Origin: Petrosia ficiformis
Taxonomy: Eukaryota > Porifera > Demospongiae > Haplosclerida > Petrosiidae
NCBI GenBank assembly: GCA_947044365.1
Contig: OX345636.1
Span: 36,419,212-36,483,211 of the forward strand
Length of the DNA: 64,000 nt
Direction: 5' to 3'
A program made the position numbers and the translations under genes. This document shows, one piece after another, positions 1 to 12,868 of this stretch. Within the stretch, counting starts at the first letter, position 1; every line of letters starts with the position of its first letter. The notes under the pieces are model-generated. The model did not search any database. It had not been told where the DNA came from and saw only the letters and a program-made list of their open reading frames with translations.

Positions 1-6
1 CCTCAT

Positions 7-215
7 CAAAAATTCAGTTGTTAAACCATAGTATTATTTATAAATCATGGCTGTATAAGTGCATAAGTGATATACCACCAGCTGGTGTTCAGACATTTTT
101 ATGGATATACACTTCAGCTCTATGGGCTTGGGTTATATATCACATAAACATTCACCAGAGCAAGTCGTATATCCATCTCCTGATCGTGGTTTACATATTA
201 TATATGCAATAATTG
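7..215. repeat. Interspersed repeat, pair with 23845-24052
   Basis: About 200 bp that aligns along its length with 23845-24052. Both copies share ATATACCACC, a CAGCTGGTG-like or CTGCTGGTA segment, GCTTGGGTTATAT and TCCTGA..GTGGTTT in the same order. The ends read TAAACCA and TGGTTTA, suggesting a hairpin-type non-autonomous element. No coding capacity. Confidence 0.6.
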
Positions 216-463
216 TTATAGTTATACCACAGTGCGTGGGCGATCGCCATGGAAACCTTTGATGTATCGCGGGAGGTATACGCCCATAACATGCCTGTAG
301 ACAGGGAGATTTAGTGTCTAGCCACTAAATCATCTAATTGTATTTTTCACAGTTTTTACCGTAAATGCTAATTGGGATGTTACTATGGTTTCTACTCCAT
401 AATCAAATGTGATTTAATTGCATACTTTTGTGTTACCATGGAATAAAATACATATAGGCCTGT

Positions 464-541
464 TTGGGCATATAACACCCTTGAGATAATTGTCTCGAGC
501 TACACCCTCGACCAATTATTTCATGGGTGTTATATGCCCAT
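464..541. repeat. Short hairpin (MITE-like)
   Basis: Arms GGGCATATAACACCC (466-480) and GGGTGTTATATGCCC (525-539) are perfect inverted repeats, extended by imperfect pairing to about 28 nt each side. The loop contains CTCGAGC. Probably a small MITE; no coding sequence. Confidence 0.7.
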
Positions 542-679
542 AACTGCCTTCAACCAGGGCTATATCCTATACTTGTACATTGTAGAAGTAATGATAATCA
601 TTCAATAACAATGACAAAACATGTAGGGATGTTTACCCAAAAATGATACGAACAAGGCAGGGGAAATACTGACAGAGTA

Positions 680-827
680 GGTTAATGTAGGACCCAAATT
701 TAAAAAAAAACCACTTCCATATAATCTTACATAACTAAAACTTTTTGTTATCTGTTTTATATTGGTGTAGGTACTTATGTAGAGTTATGCAGAAGTGGTT
801 TGTTTAATTTTGGGTACTACACTAACC
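680..827. repeat. M1 hairpin MITE, copy 1
   Basis: Inverted arms start GGTTAATGTAG and end CTACACTAACC, with AACCACTTCCATATAA and TTATGTAGAGTTATG inside. The same element recurs at 46195-46345 and, more diverged, at 38637-38789. Confidence 0.7.
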
Positions 828-829
828 TC

Positions 830-1230
830 CTTTGTTAGTACCATCCTGACCTTGCTCACATCCTTTTTGGGTTTTGACATCACTTTCATTTTTATCTGAA
901 TGGTGGATAATTTGCGAATATTTTTTGTAGATTATAGAAATGCTGGTCTAGGTTATTAAATCATACAATATAATTGCATTAACAACTCAATGTTTACATC
1001 ATAAATTTATAATTGTACATAGGTACAATTACGAGGATGCGTATATAATATTAAAATTATTATCGGTGTACAAATTTAATATTAATATTTATCATAATCT
1101 TTATTATGAGAATGTTTTTGATTACAAAAAGCATTACTATGCTTATGATTCAAACGTAACCAGCACTTTCCTTTCGCAGAGCAACTAGTACCAGCTTGTA
1201 TATTCTGAAGACATAAATGCACATGCAGAA
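830..1230 (+). repeat. R0 repeat, partial copy
   Basis: Non-coding sequence collinear with 12170-12470 (+) and with the reverse complement of 45830-46140. It shares TTTTGTAGATT, ATCATACAAT..AATTGCATTA and ATGCTTATGATTC..CAGCACTTTC-type blocks. Confidence 0.55.
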
Positions 1231-1442
1231 ATCAATTCCAGGGGCCGTGGAGGGGTTGTGGTCTTTCTGGTCTTACTTGAAAATATGTCTGATGGAACAC
1301 GTGTCAGGGACTTAATTCTAAGACAGCTTCTGTTCTGCTGTTGTGTCAGTTTAAGCCAGTTAGGTCCTTGAGAGAGATAGAAACAGGTGGGTTTGAATCT
1401 AGCTTTCAGATTAGAACAAACCTACATTCTACTGCCATCAAG

Positions 1443-1510
1443 GAATGTAATAGCTCAGATGGTAAGAGTGTCTCACTAAATATATCAGTAGACCCTAGTT
1501 GACTCTTTTT
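1443..1510 (+). repeat. tRNA-like fragment (possible tRNA-derived SINE head)
   Basis: TAGCTCAGATGGTAAGAG matches a pol III A box. A B box and acceptor stem are not convincing, so this is not called as a functional tRNA. A similar tRNA-like stretch occurs at 47103-47175. Confidence 0.35.
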
Positions 1511-2489
1511 AGTTTTCCTTTGTTCCTAATTCTTTTATGCCTGCATATCTTATTAAAAGACAAGTAGGAGGAAGCAATCACTGGCTAGCAAAATTGATTT
1601 TAGGTCACTGGCTTTGCATTTTTGGTTAATACTGATGCACCGATACCAATATCAGCATTGGTATTGGCGGTATTCTTGCCGTATTGATAGGTATCGGCGA
1701 TATTTACTCACAGTTTCAACTTCACTGGTAGTAATTAAGTGACCCCTCCCCATTAGCTAACTAAAGATTGCGATCACTGGTTTCGAAAACATCAGAAGAA
1801 TGACGATATGTCAACTTCTACACTGTGGACCCACTTCAATGAGATAATGATTGATACAGAAGACACAAATTCACAAGGCCTATACAGCTGAAGTAATGGT
1901 GGAGATGTACCTTAAAGAGCCTGTGCAGTCTAGAGATACTAATCCTCTTGAATGAAGAAATTAGTATGGCAGGAGTTTAGCTAATTTGTCATGGAAATTA
2001 TTGATCATTATTGCATTTTCCCATTCATTAAAGTGCCTCCATATTAGTGTAGCAGACATCATTTCCAGGGAGAGAATCGGTTACATCTGGAAAAGACTGA
2101 AGTAATACGTTTAAAAAAAAAACTTACCTGTCTTTCAGTACAAGTACTAACGGATAAGTAATGCACTTTTCAATTCTAGTAAGACTATTTACTGCATTAG
2201 GACTATTCTTAGAACTTTTGATTTCTTATTATGTCAAATTGTCAATAATATTTGATAATAAATTTGTAAAACTCTAAATTATTGGTATTGGCCATTGTTA
2301 ACACAATAATTTCTCTGTTAGTTCTTATGCCTAGTATCGGTATCAAGTATCAGTGCATCACTATGGTCACTAGTAGATCTATTATAGTATACGAGACTTT
2401 GCTATGCCGATAAGAAATAAAAAGAAGTAGAGTAGTAAGAAAAGGGTGAGAGACTAAGAGACTGAAGAAGGATACTTGTTTTAACAGTT

Positions 2490-3380
2490 GCGCTCCAATA
2501 AAACTGAAGTTGTGGGATGATGATTCAATGAAACAAGTAATGGAAGAGGTAAAAGGAGGACTTATGGTAGTTAACCAAGCTGCTAGAAACTTTGAAGTTA
2601 CTAGAACTACATTGAGAGATCATTGGAGCCCAGACCTCTATCTCATTAAGGAAGAACAGAAGTTGCTGACTTCTGAAGCAGGCACCAAGAATTTGGTATG
2701 GCAAGACAAAAAATCACTAGTTATTTTTCAGAAACTCCTATATTGAGAAAAAGTATCCAATAATTATATATTTGTATGGAAAGCAATTATAGCAACAATT
2801 AAAGGGCGATTCCAAGTGTGAAACATTTAATGGGAAGGAGTGGTGACATACATTTATGTCTCATCAGAAGACGTTGTCCCTTCATACTGCTAATTCAATT
2901 TCCAAAGCCCAGGCAGCTGCATTAACACCAGCAAAAGTTGATGAATTTTCCATATCTACAAGGTTAGTATGCTACTTGAGTGTAAGCAACCATAAATAAA
3001 CGTTGAGGAGGAGTGAAAATGTGTATGGTCGATCATCTGGCTCAAAGGCACACATTAGTATTGTGCGATTGGGAAATGCCTCAGGTTCCATTCGTGCACC
3101 AATGGTTATTTTTGAAGAAGCCTGTTTAAGTTATGAGCTGACCTAAGAAGAGATACCTTGGATCTTATATGGACTGATGAACAGGGGTTAGATTGATGAA
3201 TCTCTCTTTTTCTCATTGTTCACTAAACAAGAACATACCACCAACATGCCAGCATTTTGATGGGCACATGACATCAGATGTTGTGTGTGCCTCACCAAAA
3301 GAAGGACTAGTGATGCCATATCTACCGCCCCACACAACCCATGCCATGAAACTACTTGATGTGAATTTTTTCAAGTAACT
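2490..3380 (+). pseudogene. pogo/DDE_1 transposase relic
   Basis: Collinear fragments of a pogo-family transposase. A helix-turn-helix N-terminus (KQVMEEVKGGLMVVNQAARN at about 2530) is followed by a CENP-B-type region (SHQKTLSLHTANSISKAQAA at about 2858), a frame with GNASGSIRAPMVIFE (about 3073-3117) and the end of the catalytic domain (LPPHTTHAMKLLDVNFFK, to 3378). Frames shift several times and the first catalytic Asp region is not readable. A dead copy. Confidence 0.75.
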
Positions 3381-3717
3381 TAAATCACACCGGTCAGATG
3401 TTTGTCATCCTTGACATGTGGTATTCAAATCTCAGTTATGATCTTTGTTTAAAGAAGTGTATAGTAATCACAACAGTCAAGTATGGGAGGAATATCAGAT
3501 GGACAGCCAGATACATCATTGTGGTGTACAATAGGTATGCAACTAATCGGATCATCAAATGACATAGCTTAATCATTGCTTGGTGAATACATTGGACTAG
3601 ATTGTCACAAAGCGAATTTTGATTATTTTCAAGTGAATTTTGATCATCATCGGATAATTTTGGGTCAGCATTGGAAGACTGTTCATTATTACCAAATGAT
3701 AATTGATTGATGGAAGA

Positions 3718-3838
3718 GCAACTATCACTTAACAGAGAGTGGTCAGGAATGGAAACAGGATTTGGATTCAAAGGCTAAAACTATCACTTAACAGAGAATG
3801 GTGAGGAATGAAAACAGTATTTGAATTCAAAAGCTAAA
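3718..3838. repeat. Two-unit tandem duplication, about 60 bp
   Basis: ACTATCACTTAACAGAGA..GGAATG..AACAG.ATTTG.ATTCAAA.GCTAAA occurs twice, back to back, with a few differences. Local duplication next to the pogo relic. No function seen. The minus-strand open frame over it (3436-3771) is Asn-rich and not recognised. Confidence 0.7.
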
Positions 3839-4288
3839 CACCACATTTCTGGAATCCTGAGAAGATTCTTTAGGGCTTGATTGCGCTTATTGCCGTGATT
3901 TAAAAACAGTAGATGTAACCTAACAAATCGTATACAGAAATCTTCCTGTTGAAAACAATGGGTTAGTAATCAATGAATTATTAGATGAAAAATCAATCTA
4001 CCATTGTGTGTTTGTAAGGTGCAAATCCAATAAAGTATGCATTGGCTACAACTACTACATGCTTAGGTAGTTCAGTATTGGTGAGTTACGCTAATGTCTA
4101 CTGTTAATGTTTTGATGAATGTGCCTAATTTTGATTTATATATGATGGCAGAAGTAAGTTTTATTGTGCTCTGCACTAGTTATAGACTTGCCTCCAACCC
4201 TAATTCATTACTGGGTTGGGGGCTGTCATTAAATATATAATAATAGGAAAGAATTTGATGAGACATTACATTTTGTATGCTGACTCAC

Positions 4289-4495
4289 TTTTGATTTTTG
4301 ATTCTGGAACTGCAAATACTTAGCTAATGTATTAATGACAGGTTCTCCACTGGGAGATACTAAAACAGTGTCAATGACAGTTTGGCTTTCTGGATCAGTT
4401 GTTCTTCTAACGTGTGTCATCACTAATGAGAGTAGAGTGTGATGTTGTTGTCCATAAATTCCAGGTGGGGGAATTTCTTCAACAAACGTTTTGAC
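4289..4495 (-). CDS. RNF213: RNF213-like exon 36, last one in the window
   Basis: Acceptor CATTCTCAG, donor AAA/GTGAGT. 69 codons: VKTFVEEIPPPGIYGQQHHT, LVMTHVRRTTDPESQTVIDT and GEPVINTLAKYLQFQNQKSK. Downstream exons (including the RING) were not found in 1-4289. They must lie left of the window or in the low-complexity stretch I could not read as coding. Confidence 0.8.
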
Positions 4496-7400
4496 CTGAG
4501 AATGATACACTTTATTACAAAAGGCAAATGTACACATATGTGTACTGTAAATCAGAAAAATGTTCACAGCAAAAAAGATTCATTGAAAAAAATGTTATGG
4601 ATTTTAACAGTAAAATTTTAAGGACATTAATTTTTGTGGATGGAAGCAACAGAGCAACAGTGAAGATTTCCTAATCTACAGTATATCACATTTTGTAAAA
4701 AAAGAGATACATAACCTACATTGATGTAATTTAATCTTTCTCTGCATTTACTTGAGTATAAGCAAAAACTACTATTTTCATCCAGCATAGACTTGACAGC
4801 AGCTTCCACTTGAGGAAACAATTATGAAATATTTTATTTATACAAGAGGTAATAATTTCCCTAATTACGACTTCGAATTCAGTTTGAACTGGAATAAGGT
4901 AGATGCTAACACTCTCTCTGACATAGTAGTGCTATGTTAAATCATGTCATCATGCATACAAAATGTGCATTTTTAATCTTTTTTAAATTACTGGTATACA
5001 CAAACCTTCTCTTTAGCTTCAAGTAGGAGTGCTATCAAAATATTGTTATGTTCTTTTTCCACTTCAGTAAGGAATGACTCATGGCTTAAATGGAACTTTT
5101 CAAACCGGTTTAAAAATGGAGCTGGGGTATTGTGCAATTCTGAATATTTCAGAACTACCACACATTGAAACTCAGGGTGTACTAAGCAGTTAGACACTCT
5201 ATTTCCTGTAGCAATTCGTGCATAATATTTCTTGGTCTTGTGTTGGAAGTCATCAATACATGTGAAACGCTGGTTGAAAAGATCATAGAAACTCTCATGA
5301 ATTTCATCACACTGGCTCAGAACAACAGTGTGACCATGAATAATGGAACTTGTAACTCGAGCTATTGTCATGGCCTATATAATAAATTAAATTACAAATT
5401 AACCAGATATTATGAATAGTCCAAGAGATATTATATGAATGATAGACAAGCATTAACATCTCTTAAAATACAGGTATGAATTAAATATGCTGTGCAAAAT
5501 ATGTTACAAAAATGTATGCTCCCTTTTCCACAAATATTCTCCTCCTTGTGCCTTTTGAAATTAAAGGCTGGTTCACATAATGATTTAAAGCATTGTGTTT
5601 CTTGTGTTGTGTCAACACCATCAAATGCAATGTAATGCAATGATACATTTGATTTCCATCTTTGTGTCAGCTGTGGTGTGTTTGACCTAATTCGTTTTCA
5701 GAATTTTATCACAGGTCAACTGATACAATGCAAGGCTTTGTGTCATTATGTCAGTAAGACTTGATTCTGGAAAATATTATACACATGTAGCATTGCATTA
5801 CTATTCTGTCAATATAAATCTACTGATCTTTCTACTTCCAAGCAACTACAGTACATGCCAGATGCAACTTAAGGGTTACACGCATGTTACTCGCATATGA
5901 CACGACAGAACTGCATTGAGCACACTTGTGTAACTACAGATGACTCGCGTGCATAGCTGGTATAGAACATTTTTTTCACCTGGTATTCATTGGTTAAAAC
6001 TTATCAATACATGATTATAAAGATGATAGTAAATGTATGTGGAAAACAAGCACAGGATATAAAATATTATCGTAACATTACAAACTGACTAACCTTTTGA
6101 AGTTTGTCACCAGGAAGTTTACTGAGTGCATATATTCTGCAATTTGTTCTCTTCAAAATGCCAAACTTAAACAGGAAGCGAACTAGTGATTCATCCTCAC
6201 TGTGATCAATAAGCAACTTGTATCGAACTTCATTTTCAAAGCAGAGGTCCTCTGGTTTGTCTGCTAAACTGGATTTCAAAACTGTCAGATGTGACTGCAG
6301 CATTTCAGGGTTAACTTCACTCACACCAAACTATACAACAAGTTTTTGGATTACTACCACATTCGCAAACCCCTCCCCCCACAATTTACTTAAACATAGC
6401 TTAAAGACTTGGCCCTTTCCACCTACACTAATTATGACATATGGGCATGGAGGGGTCTGCTTCCAACCCACACAAATTGCATTAAACCGCACACATGATA
6501 TGTAATACGAGACAAAAATTCTTGTTTGCATTGAACATAACTTTCAGTGTCAGAATCTGGCCAAGCTCAGCCCATGTATCATAATGTGTTGGTGTAGAGG
6601 GCCTAGTCTCCAGGCTAACCAAACATAACAAAAATAATTAACATTTAACATAAATTTTCCACATCCCATCAGAATAATTATCTAATAACTATACTGTAGT
6701 ACATACTTACCCCAGAGAGAAATTTTCCAGCCAATTCCTTAAAATCTTCAGCTCCAAAAAAGTTTCTTTGAAGTGATTTTAGCAGCAAATCTGGAGATAT
6801 ATAATTGTGATCACTTAACATATTTTTTCGCATATATGAGAAAAGATGCATCAAATCTCTCAAACCGAATATGGAACTAAAGTTGTGGGATGCCATCTCT
6901 TTCGAATAAACGGTAGTAATACATTGTAGTTGTTCTTTTATATTTTCTGGGACATTTTTTACATCCTTATACCCCATTAATGCACCAGCAAGTTTTTGCA
7001 AATCATTTTTTGAAGCATTAACTTGAAATAGACAAACTGCTCGATTTGACTTTGCTGCATCAAGAATTGTGTTTGTTAGAGCAACAAAAGACACTTCAGG
7101 ATTATCTAAGTGATAATGAAGAACTTTTAGAACTTGCAAGTTCTCTTCCGGTAGGCCAGCCTCATCCATCAAGACAACAGAAACTGCACTATGTCCGCTA
7201 TTATCTATCTGCTTCTGCCGGGATTTAGCTTTTTTAAACAGTGCTTTAATATCCTCAGTTGTGGAATGTTTTGAGCATTGATAGATGTGAGGATCAAGGG
7301 ATTTCATTATCTTGTGTCTGAATACTTTTTTGGGAGACACTTCACCTTGGAGATTGGCTAGGGCTATCTTGAATGAAAGGGTTTTTGAGCAACCTGGTGG

Positions 7401-10400
7401 TCCTATTATAATGAGTGGAATACGAGTCATACAACATACAATGATAGCATATAGATTTTCTCTCAGGGCTTGTGTGTCTGCTACTCCAACTGGACGATCG
7501 ATGTTTTCCATAAGCCAGTCAAGTTCATCTTTTAAAGCTTTTGTAAAAGTAACCCTAATTCCCTCAAAATGATGGATTCCCTCATCACAACCCTCAGTTA
7601 CCTGTGTGACTAAGAATGGTTGCCCATCCAACCGAGTAGCATATTCTTTTCTGTACTTTGCATTCAAGCGAAAGTAGTACACTAATGCGAGTGATACAAA
7701 GAGAGCTCTCACCGAGAGCTGCCAATTATTACTAACAGACCTTTCTTCAGATGTGTCTGAATAGCCATACTTTTCCAATAGGTGGAAAGAAGATTTCAAC
7801 CAAATGTACAACTTAAGTACCCTTTGGATATCTCTTTGACTAACCGAGCTGAAACTAGCAGCTGTGGCATCCCTCTTAGCCACATTGGCATCAATCAAAT
7901 AATCCTTAGTAAACTGTCGAAGAAGACGTTGGCTCAATGAAATTTTCTCTATTAGTGTTTCGCATTCTAATTCCGTCAATTGACTGTCCAATAATCTCAA
8001 CTTGGAAAGAATATAATCTCGTTCTTCATTTTCTTTCAATGAGCCGAAGTCCCACATTAAGAGCTCAAATGAGGGATGAAGTGGATGTACCAAGTAATCG
8101 CCTTTGAACCATGTGTCATTGCTTACACTGGAGAGAGTGCAAAGGCTATTTGTTCGATGAGGATTACAAGCAGCAACAATAAATATGTTTTGAGGAAGAG
8201 GCTAAAAATGTAATTAAATGAAGTTAGCAACAAATAGTTGAGGTAAATCATAAGATACCTTTCCATCCAAGGTGTGATCAACTATAATCTCCTTCAAAAA
8301 TCCAAGACAGGAAGCTGTATTAACTTCATCAAAAAAAATCTAACAGTAAAATAATTAATATTGTCATTATGCAATACAAACATTTATTAGAGATACACCG
8401 TCACTTACAGTAAGCTTTGGTCTCTTGTCAAAATTTCCTTCAAGTGAACCTTCTTCATCAATGATTGGTTGCAGAAACTCCTTTATATCAGAAGGTGTCA
8501 ATCCTAATAAATAAATTATAACCAAGCATGAATTAATATACTCTTAGTATTAATGTCAAGAAATTATGATAAACGTGCATGGTTATATATTCATGATAGC
8601 ACTTCCTAAACACAGAAAATACAATTTGAATGTGTTTGCAAAAGTGCAGTATGAATGACCTGTTTTAAGCATCTTTTAGAGAGGGGTTTTTCATAAATTT
8701 CGATTTAATTAAAGTACAAAATGAATGTTATGCTGTGCAGACCCCTCACCATTGTAGTATAATAAAGCAAACATGCAGTGAGACACTCAATGCAACATTG
8801 TATTCATTTATAATGGTAATCCTCAGCAGATACAATACATGAGTATAATTGCAACTACGGTTTATCATGGTATTAAAAACATACCAGAATCAATTTTCTT
8901 CACTTGAAATAGCTGCCTTTGTTTGCCAAATAAGAATTTTAGCAGTAATGAGGTTACACTCTAAAGATGGAAAGGATAGATTATAATGAATGATAAATCT
9001 AAATCAAGCTTTCTTTCACAGTGGAATTTTGTACATGTGCCCATTCATAAGGAAATGTGAGAATTTCCGGTACCTTATTACTTATGTGTATCCAGTTGTA
9101 GGTACATAATTGACCTAAATTTCATGAACTATCCTGAAATCCAGGTCTATAATATGCCACCAGTTCAATTTTAGGTACCGGAATTCCTTACATAGGTGCA
9201 AAATAGGATATTCCACTTTTTTGCTGTGTTGCTCACCTCAGCATCATAGAATTGAGGTATTTTTCTGCTAAATGGAAGAAACTGTATTAGTGGAAACACA
9301 TCACTAATATTATTTTCTTTCTGCATTTTATGGAACCAGGTAAGAACTCTTTTAAGAAATGTTTGCTTTACAGCATCAATTAAGGATGACAACATGTCTT
9401 CAAACTGTTCTGCAGTTTTCCATGTGCTGTAAACAATTGTACAAACTTCGTCAGGTGATGAAATTAATGAATGAAGTTGCTGTTTCATGTATTCCATTAG
9501 ATATTCCCTCCAAAGAGACAGTCTTTGCTGATAGGAGTGGTTATAGAGTTTTGAAAGTGTTTCTAATAGAAATGTTTTCCCAACTCCTGTTTCTCCTGAG
9601 ATTATTACTGGCATTCCACACTGCTGTCTCTCATGAACACTCAACATCTTGAGTAGATAATCTAGGGTTAAAACATAGCCTTGGTTCTGAAGAACTGAGA
9701 GCCCACTCTGAGATGAATCATTGCGTATCTGCAAAGCAGTGCAAAGACAATCTTGCAATGTTTTCTGTTCTTTTAACTCCCTATATAAGTAAAATAAAAC
9801 AACAATACTATAATAATTATGCTGAACACTAGTAGCACAAAACAGAAAAAAAGAAAATGGAAAACTATGTTTATTCATCCTTAATGCAGTTTTGCTGTAG
9901 ACAATTCAATAGCTAGCAACACTCTATACTCACATTGGACTTGGAACATAGAATCCCAACTTTTCTATCATCTCTGATTCTTTAAGTGAAAGACGACCAG
10001 TACGAGACAGTACACTGAATGCTCCATCATTGTAAATAAGCTATACAAATGAAATGATAAGATGGATTTAAATTATTTCAGATATTTTCAATCAATTGTA
10101 GAAGAGGCTTAAACTAAATGTTAAAGGCAATTAACATGCTGCAGTCAAGGGGCTATTCACTTGACCTTGATTCTGATGACTCAGCACATGAGTCATGGCA
10201 TCCCACATTGTGCTGTCAGCCATCACACCACACCCTCAGTATGCTTTAGTACTTGTTCTATTTTATATCTGTATTTTGCTGTTAAGACAGTCAAGACAAA
10301 TGTCTGTGGTTCCACATCAGTTGGGTAAAATCTGGTACCACCTTTCAGTAATTGACAAGGTTATCAGCCACTACTGTGGGGGAGCTAGTTCCTAATTTCT

Positions 10401-12830
10401 AGTTCACCATATCAGCCCTAATCCACTGGGAATTCACCTTTGTCCTCATTGTTTCTTGAGAATTCCTGGCTAATATCATGGCTGAGGTCCATAGGAAGTG
10501 AAATCTAGAGCTACACCTCAGCTATAGTACTCCCTCCTCCAAAGACAATTCGTAAGTATGTCACTAGAATCATTGGTGTCTGGCATACAGTCATTATGGT
10601 AATCTCCAAGCTCGCTATGCCCCACATACCTACTTTGTTGTGCTTCAGCTGTTAGCTTTGCTGGGTTTTGTAAGGCCTACATCAGCCCCTGATGCAGTGT
10701 GTGTGTGTTGTTACTGGACAATCTGTGTCATGACAGATACTATGTTTTATACATTTAGAATCTCCTGTAATTTGTAGTCAACAAGACAGTTTCCTCTGCT
10801 GTGTGATGGCATTGGCGTCCTGTCCCCATTCATGTTAAAGGACTGCTGATGCAGTACTACACTCAGCTGCAGGTGGCCTCTCACAACCATCAATCTTCAG
10901 TTACAATCCAGCTGTCATTGACAGCCATCAATAGCTGGACAAATTGTAGGCCCTAACTTCACATGCCCAATTTCCCTGGTCTCCAATTCACATCAAGCCA
11001 ACAGATGGAAAACAATTGTGGATCTGTTTTTCCTGTCAGGCAGGATATATGTTGACCATGCCCTCCCATTAAGTCTACAGTCTGTTCTTTGGTGTTGCAG
11101 ATATGATTGACTTCACTGCAGGGGGTCTGCTATTAGCAGTACTACCTTGACAACTTTTAATTCTTGGGAGCACCTTATACAAAAGAGAAAGAGATGGCAG
11201 CAACACCGTCAATGGTCACACACATTAAAGCAGTTGGAGATCCTCATGGCTTCCAACAATACTAAGTCCCCAGCAACCTGCGTGACCTTTAGGACTCTCA
11301 CTGACATGTGTGCTTGTGAATAAAGTCAAGCAGCCTCTTGATAAGTTAACCATTCAATACATCATGTTCCAAGATATCATGCACCAAGAAAGAGGTAATA
11401 TTACTCATTGGCTACTTGTCACCAGTAGTAGGTTCGTGAAACATTGGTCAAGATGACAGGGTGGTAGCACACACCAGTGGTTGCAGCAGCTGTCCTCTGT
11501 GGAGCACAAAAGTGATAAACTATTGTTAGAGATTACATCTGCAGTGTTCAGAATCCCCAGCATATGTTCCATGAGCATCACATGAGGCGCATTAAAGACA
11601 GACCCTTGCCAGAGCACTTCCTTAGCTTGTCACACACTGGTATTTACATGGAAAAAAATCTGTTTGGTGCTTGTATTTTGGAAGAACAGCAGAGGGTCTC
11701 TAAGCATAATCAGTCACTTCTATTTAGCTGTTACAGCAACCCCCTCCTGCAAAGACCATTTGTCAGGATGGCACACCACTTTCCAATGACCATTTGGTCA
11801 CAGCTGAAATTGTGACCACTGAATTATGAAATGTGTCTAAACACATTTCATGATTCAGTGGTCACAATTTCAGAATTAGGACAGATAGTGCAACTGCTCA
11901 AGTTGGTTGGACTGACTCTTTTATGCATGAAGTCCACTGCATATGTCACTTATATTAAAAACATGAGAGAGTGTCTTTTCTCTATTCCATCAAGTCAGCT
12001 ATTACAATAATTTTTTTCTTTATTTAATTTTTTTAGTTAATTCCATGTACTATTCCGTTGTCACATTGTTTTCGTATATTTATGGCCCATAGCACCATCC
12101 TTATGATTGCTTTCCGACAGGGTTAATTCATAACAAGAATAATAATATGTTTTTGTGCCTTTTGACGTCCCTACATATTCCTTCATTTTTATTGAAAATT
12201 TTTTTTTATATTCTTGTTTCCATTGTTCTGAATTGTGTGAATATTTTGTAGATTGCAGAAATACTGGTGTAAGTTATATATCATAAAATCATACAATCAT
12301 AATTGCATTAGTATACAGTGGCTTTAATATTTAATATTCATTATATTCATTGTTATAAGAATGTATTTGCTCACAAATGTTAATGCTATACTTATGATTC
12401 CAATCCAACAAGCACTTTCTCCTTTTCAGCTTCCATGTTCTGATGATACAAATGCGCATGCGCAATTAAACAATATACTTAAGAAAATGGCGTCCAATTC
12501 AAGATAAATTGAATGGGACTGAAATGGTGCTAGAATCATTGTGATTGTTCAATAAACAAAAAAAACGATTTGTCTGAAAAATAATATAATAATAATTTCA
12601 AGAAGATTTTGCCAGTTTTGCTAGTTTTGCTACTCATTGGTTCTTTACCTTAAGAACAATCTTTAGTCATCTAGAAGGTATTGGTAGTCATAAAAACACT
12701 AGATATGAGAATGAATGTGTGTATTAAAACTTATTTATATATATTACCAGAGATGTCAGCTCATCGCTTGCAATTGAAATGTATAAGTGACCATAGAGAG
12801 TACTACTATACTCTCTGATATGTAATTATA

Positions 12831-12868
<38 letters not shown>

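Noticed and set aside
1443..1510. Functional tRNA gene
   Set aside because: Only an A-box-like sequence; no cloverleaf with a good acceptor stem or B box.
3436..3771. Minus-strand open frame, 111 codons, Asn/Ser/Asp-rich
   Set aside because: No family resemblance; lies over a tandem duplication beside a pogo relic; no splice borders that match the phase after exon 36.
12829..12865. Promoter or origin signal in the TA runs
   Set aside because: Simple TA microsatellites occur throughout the introns here without other signals.
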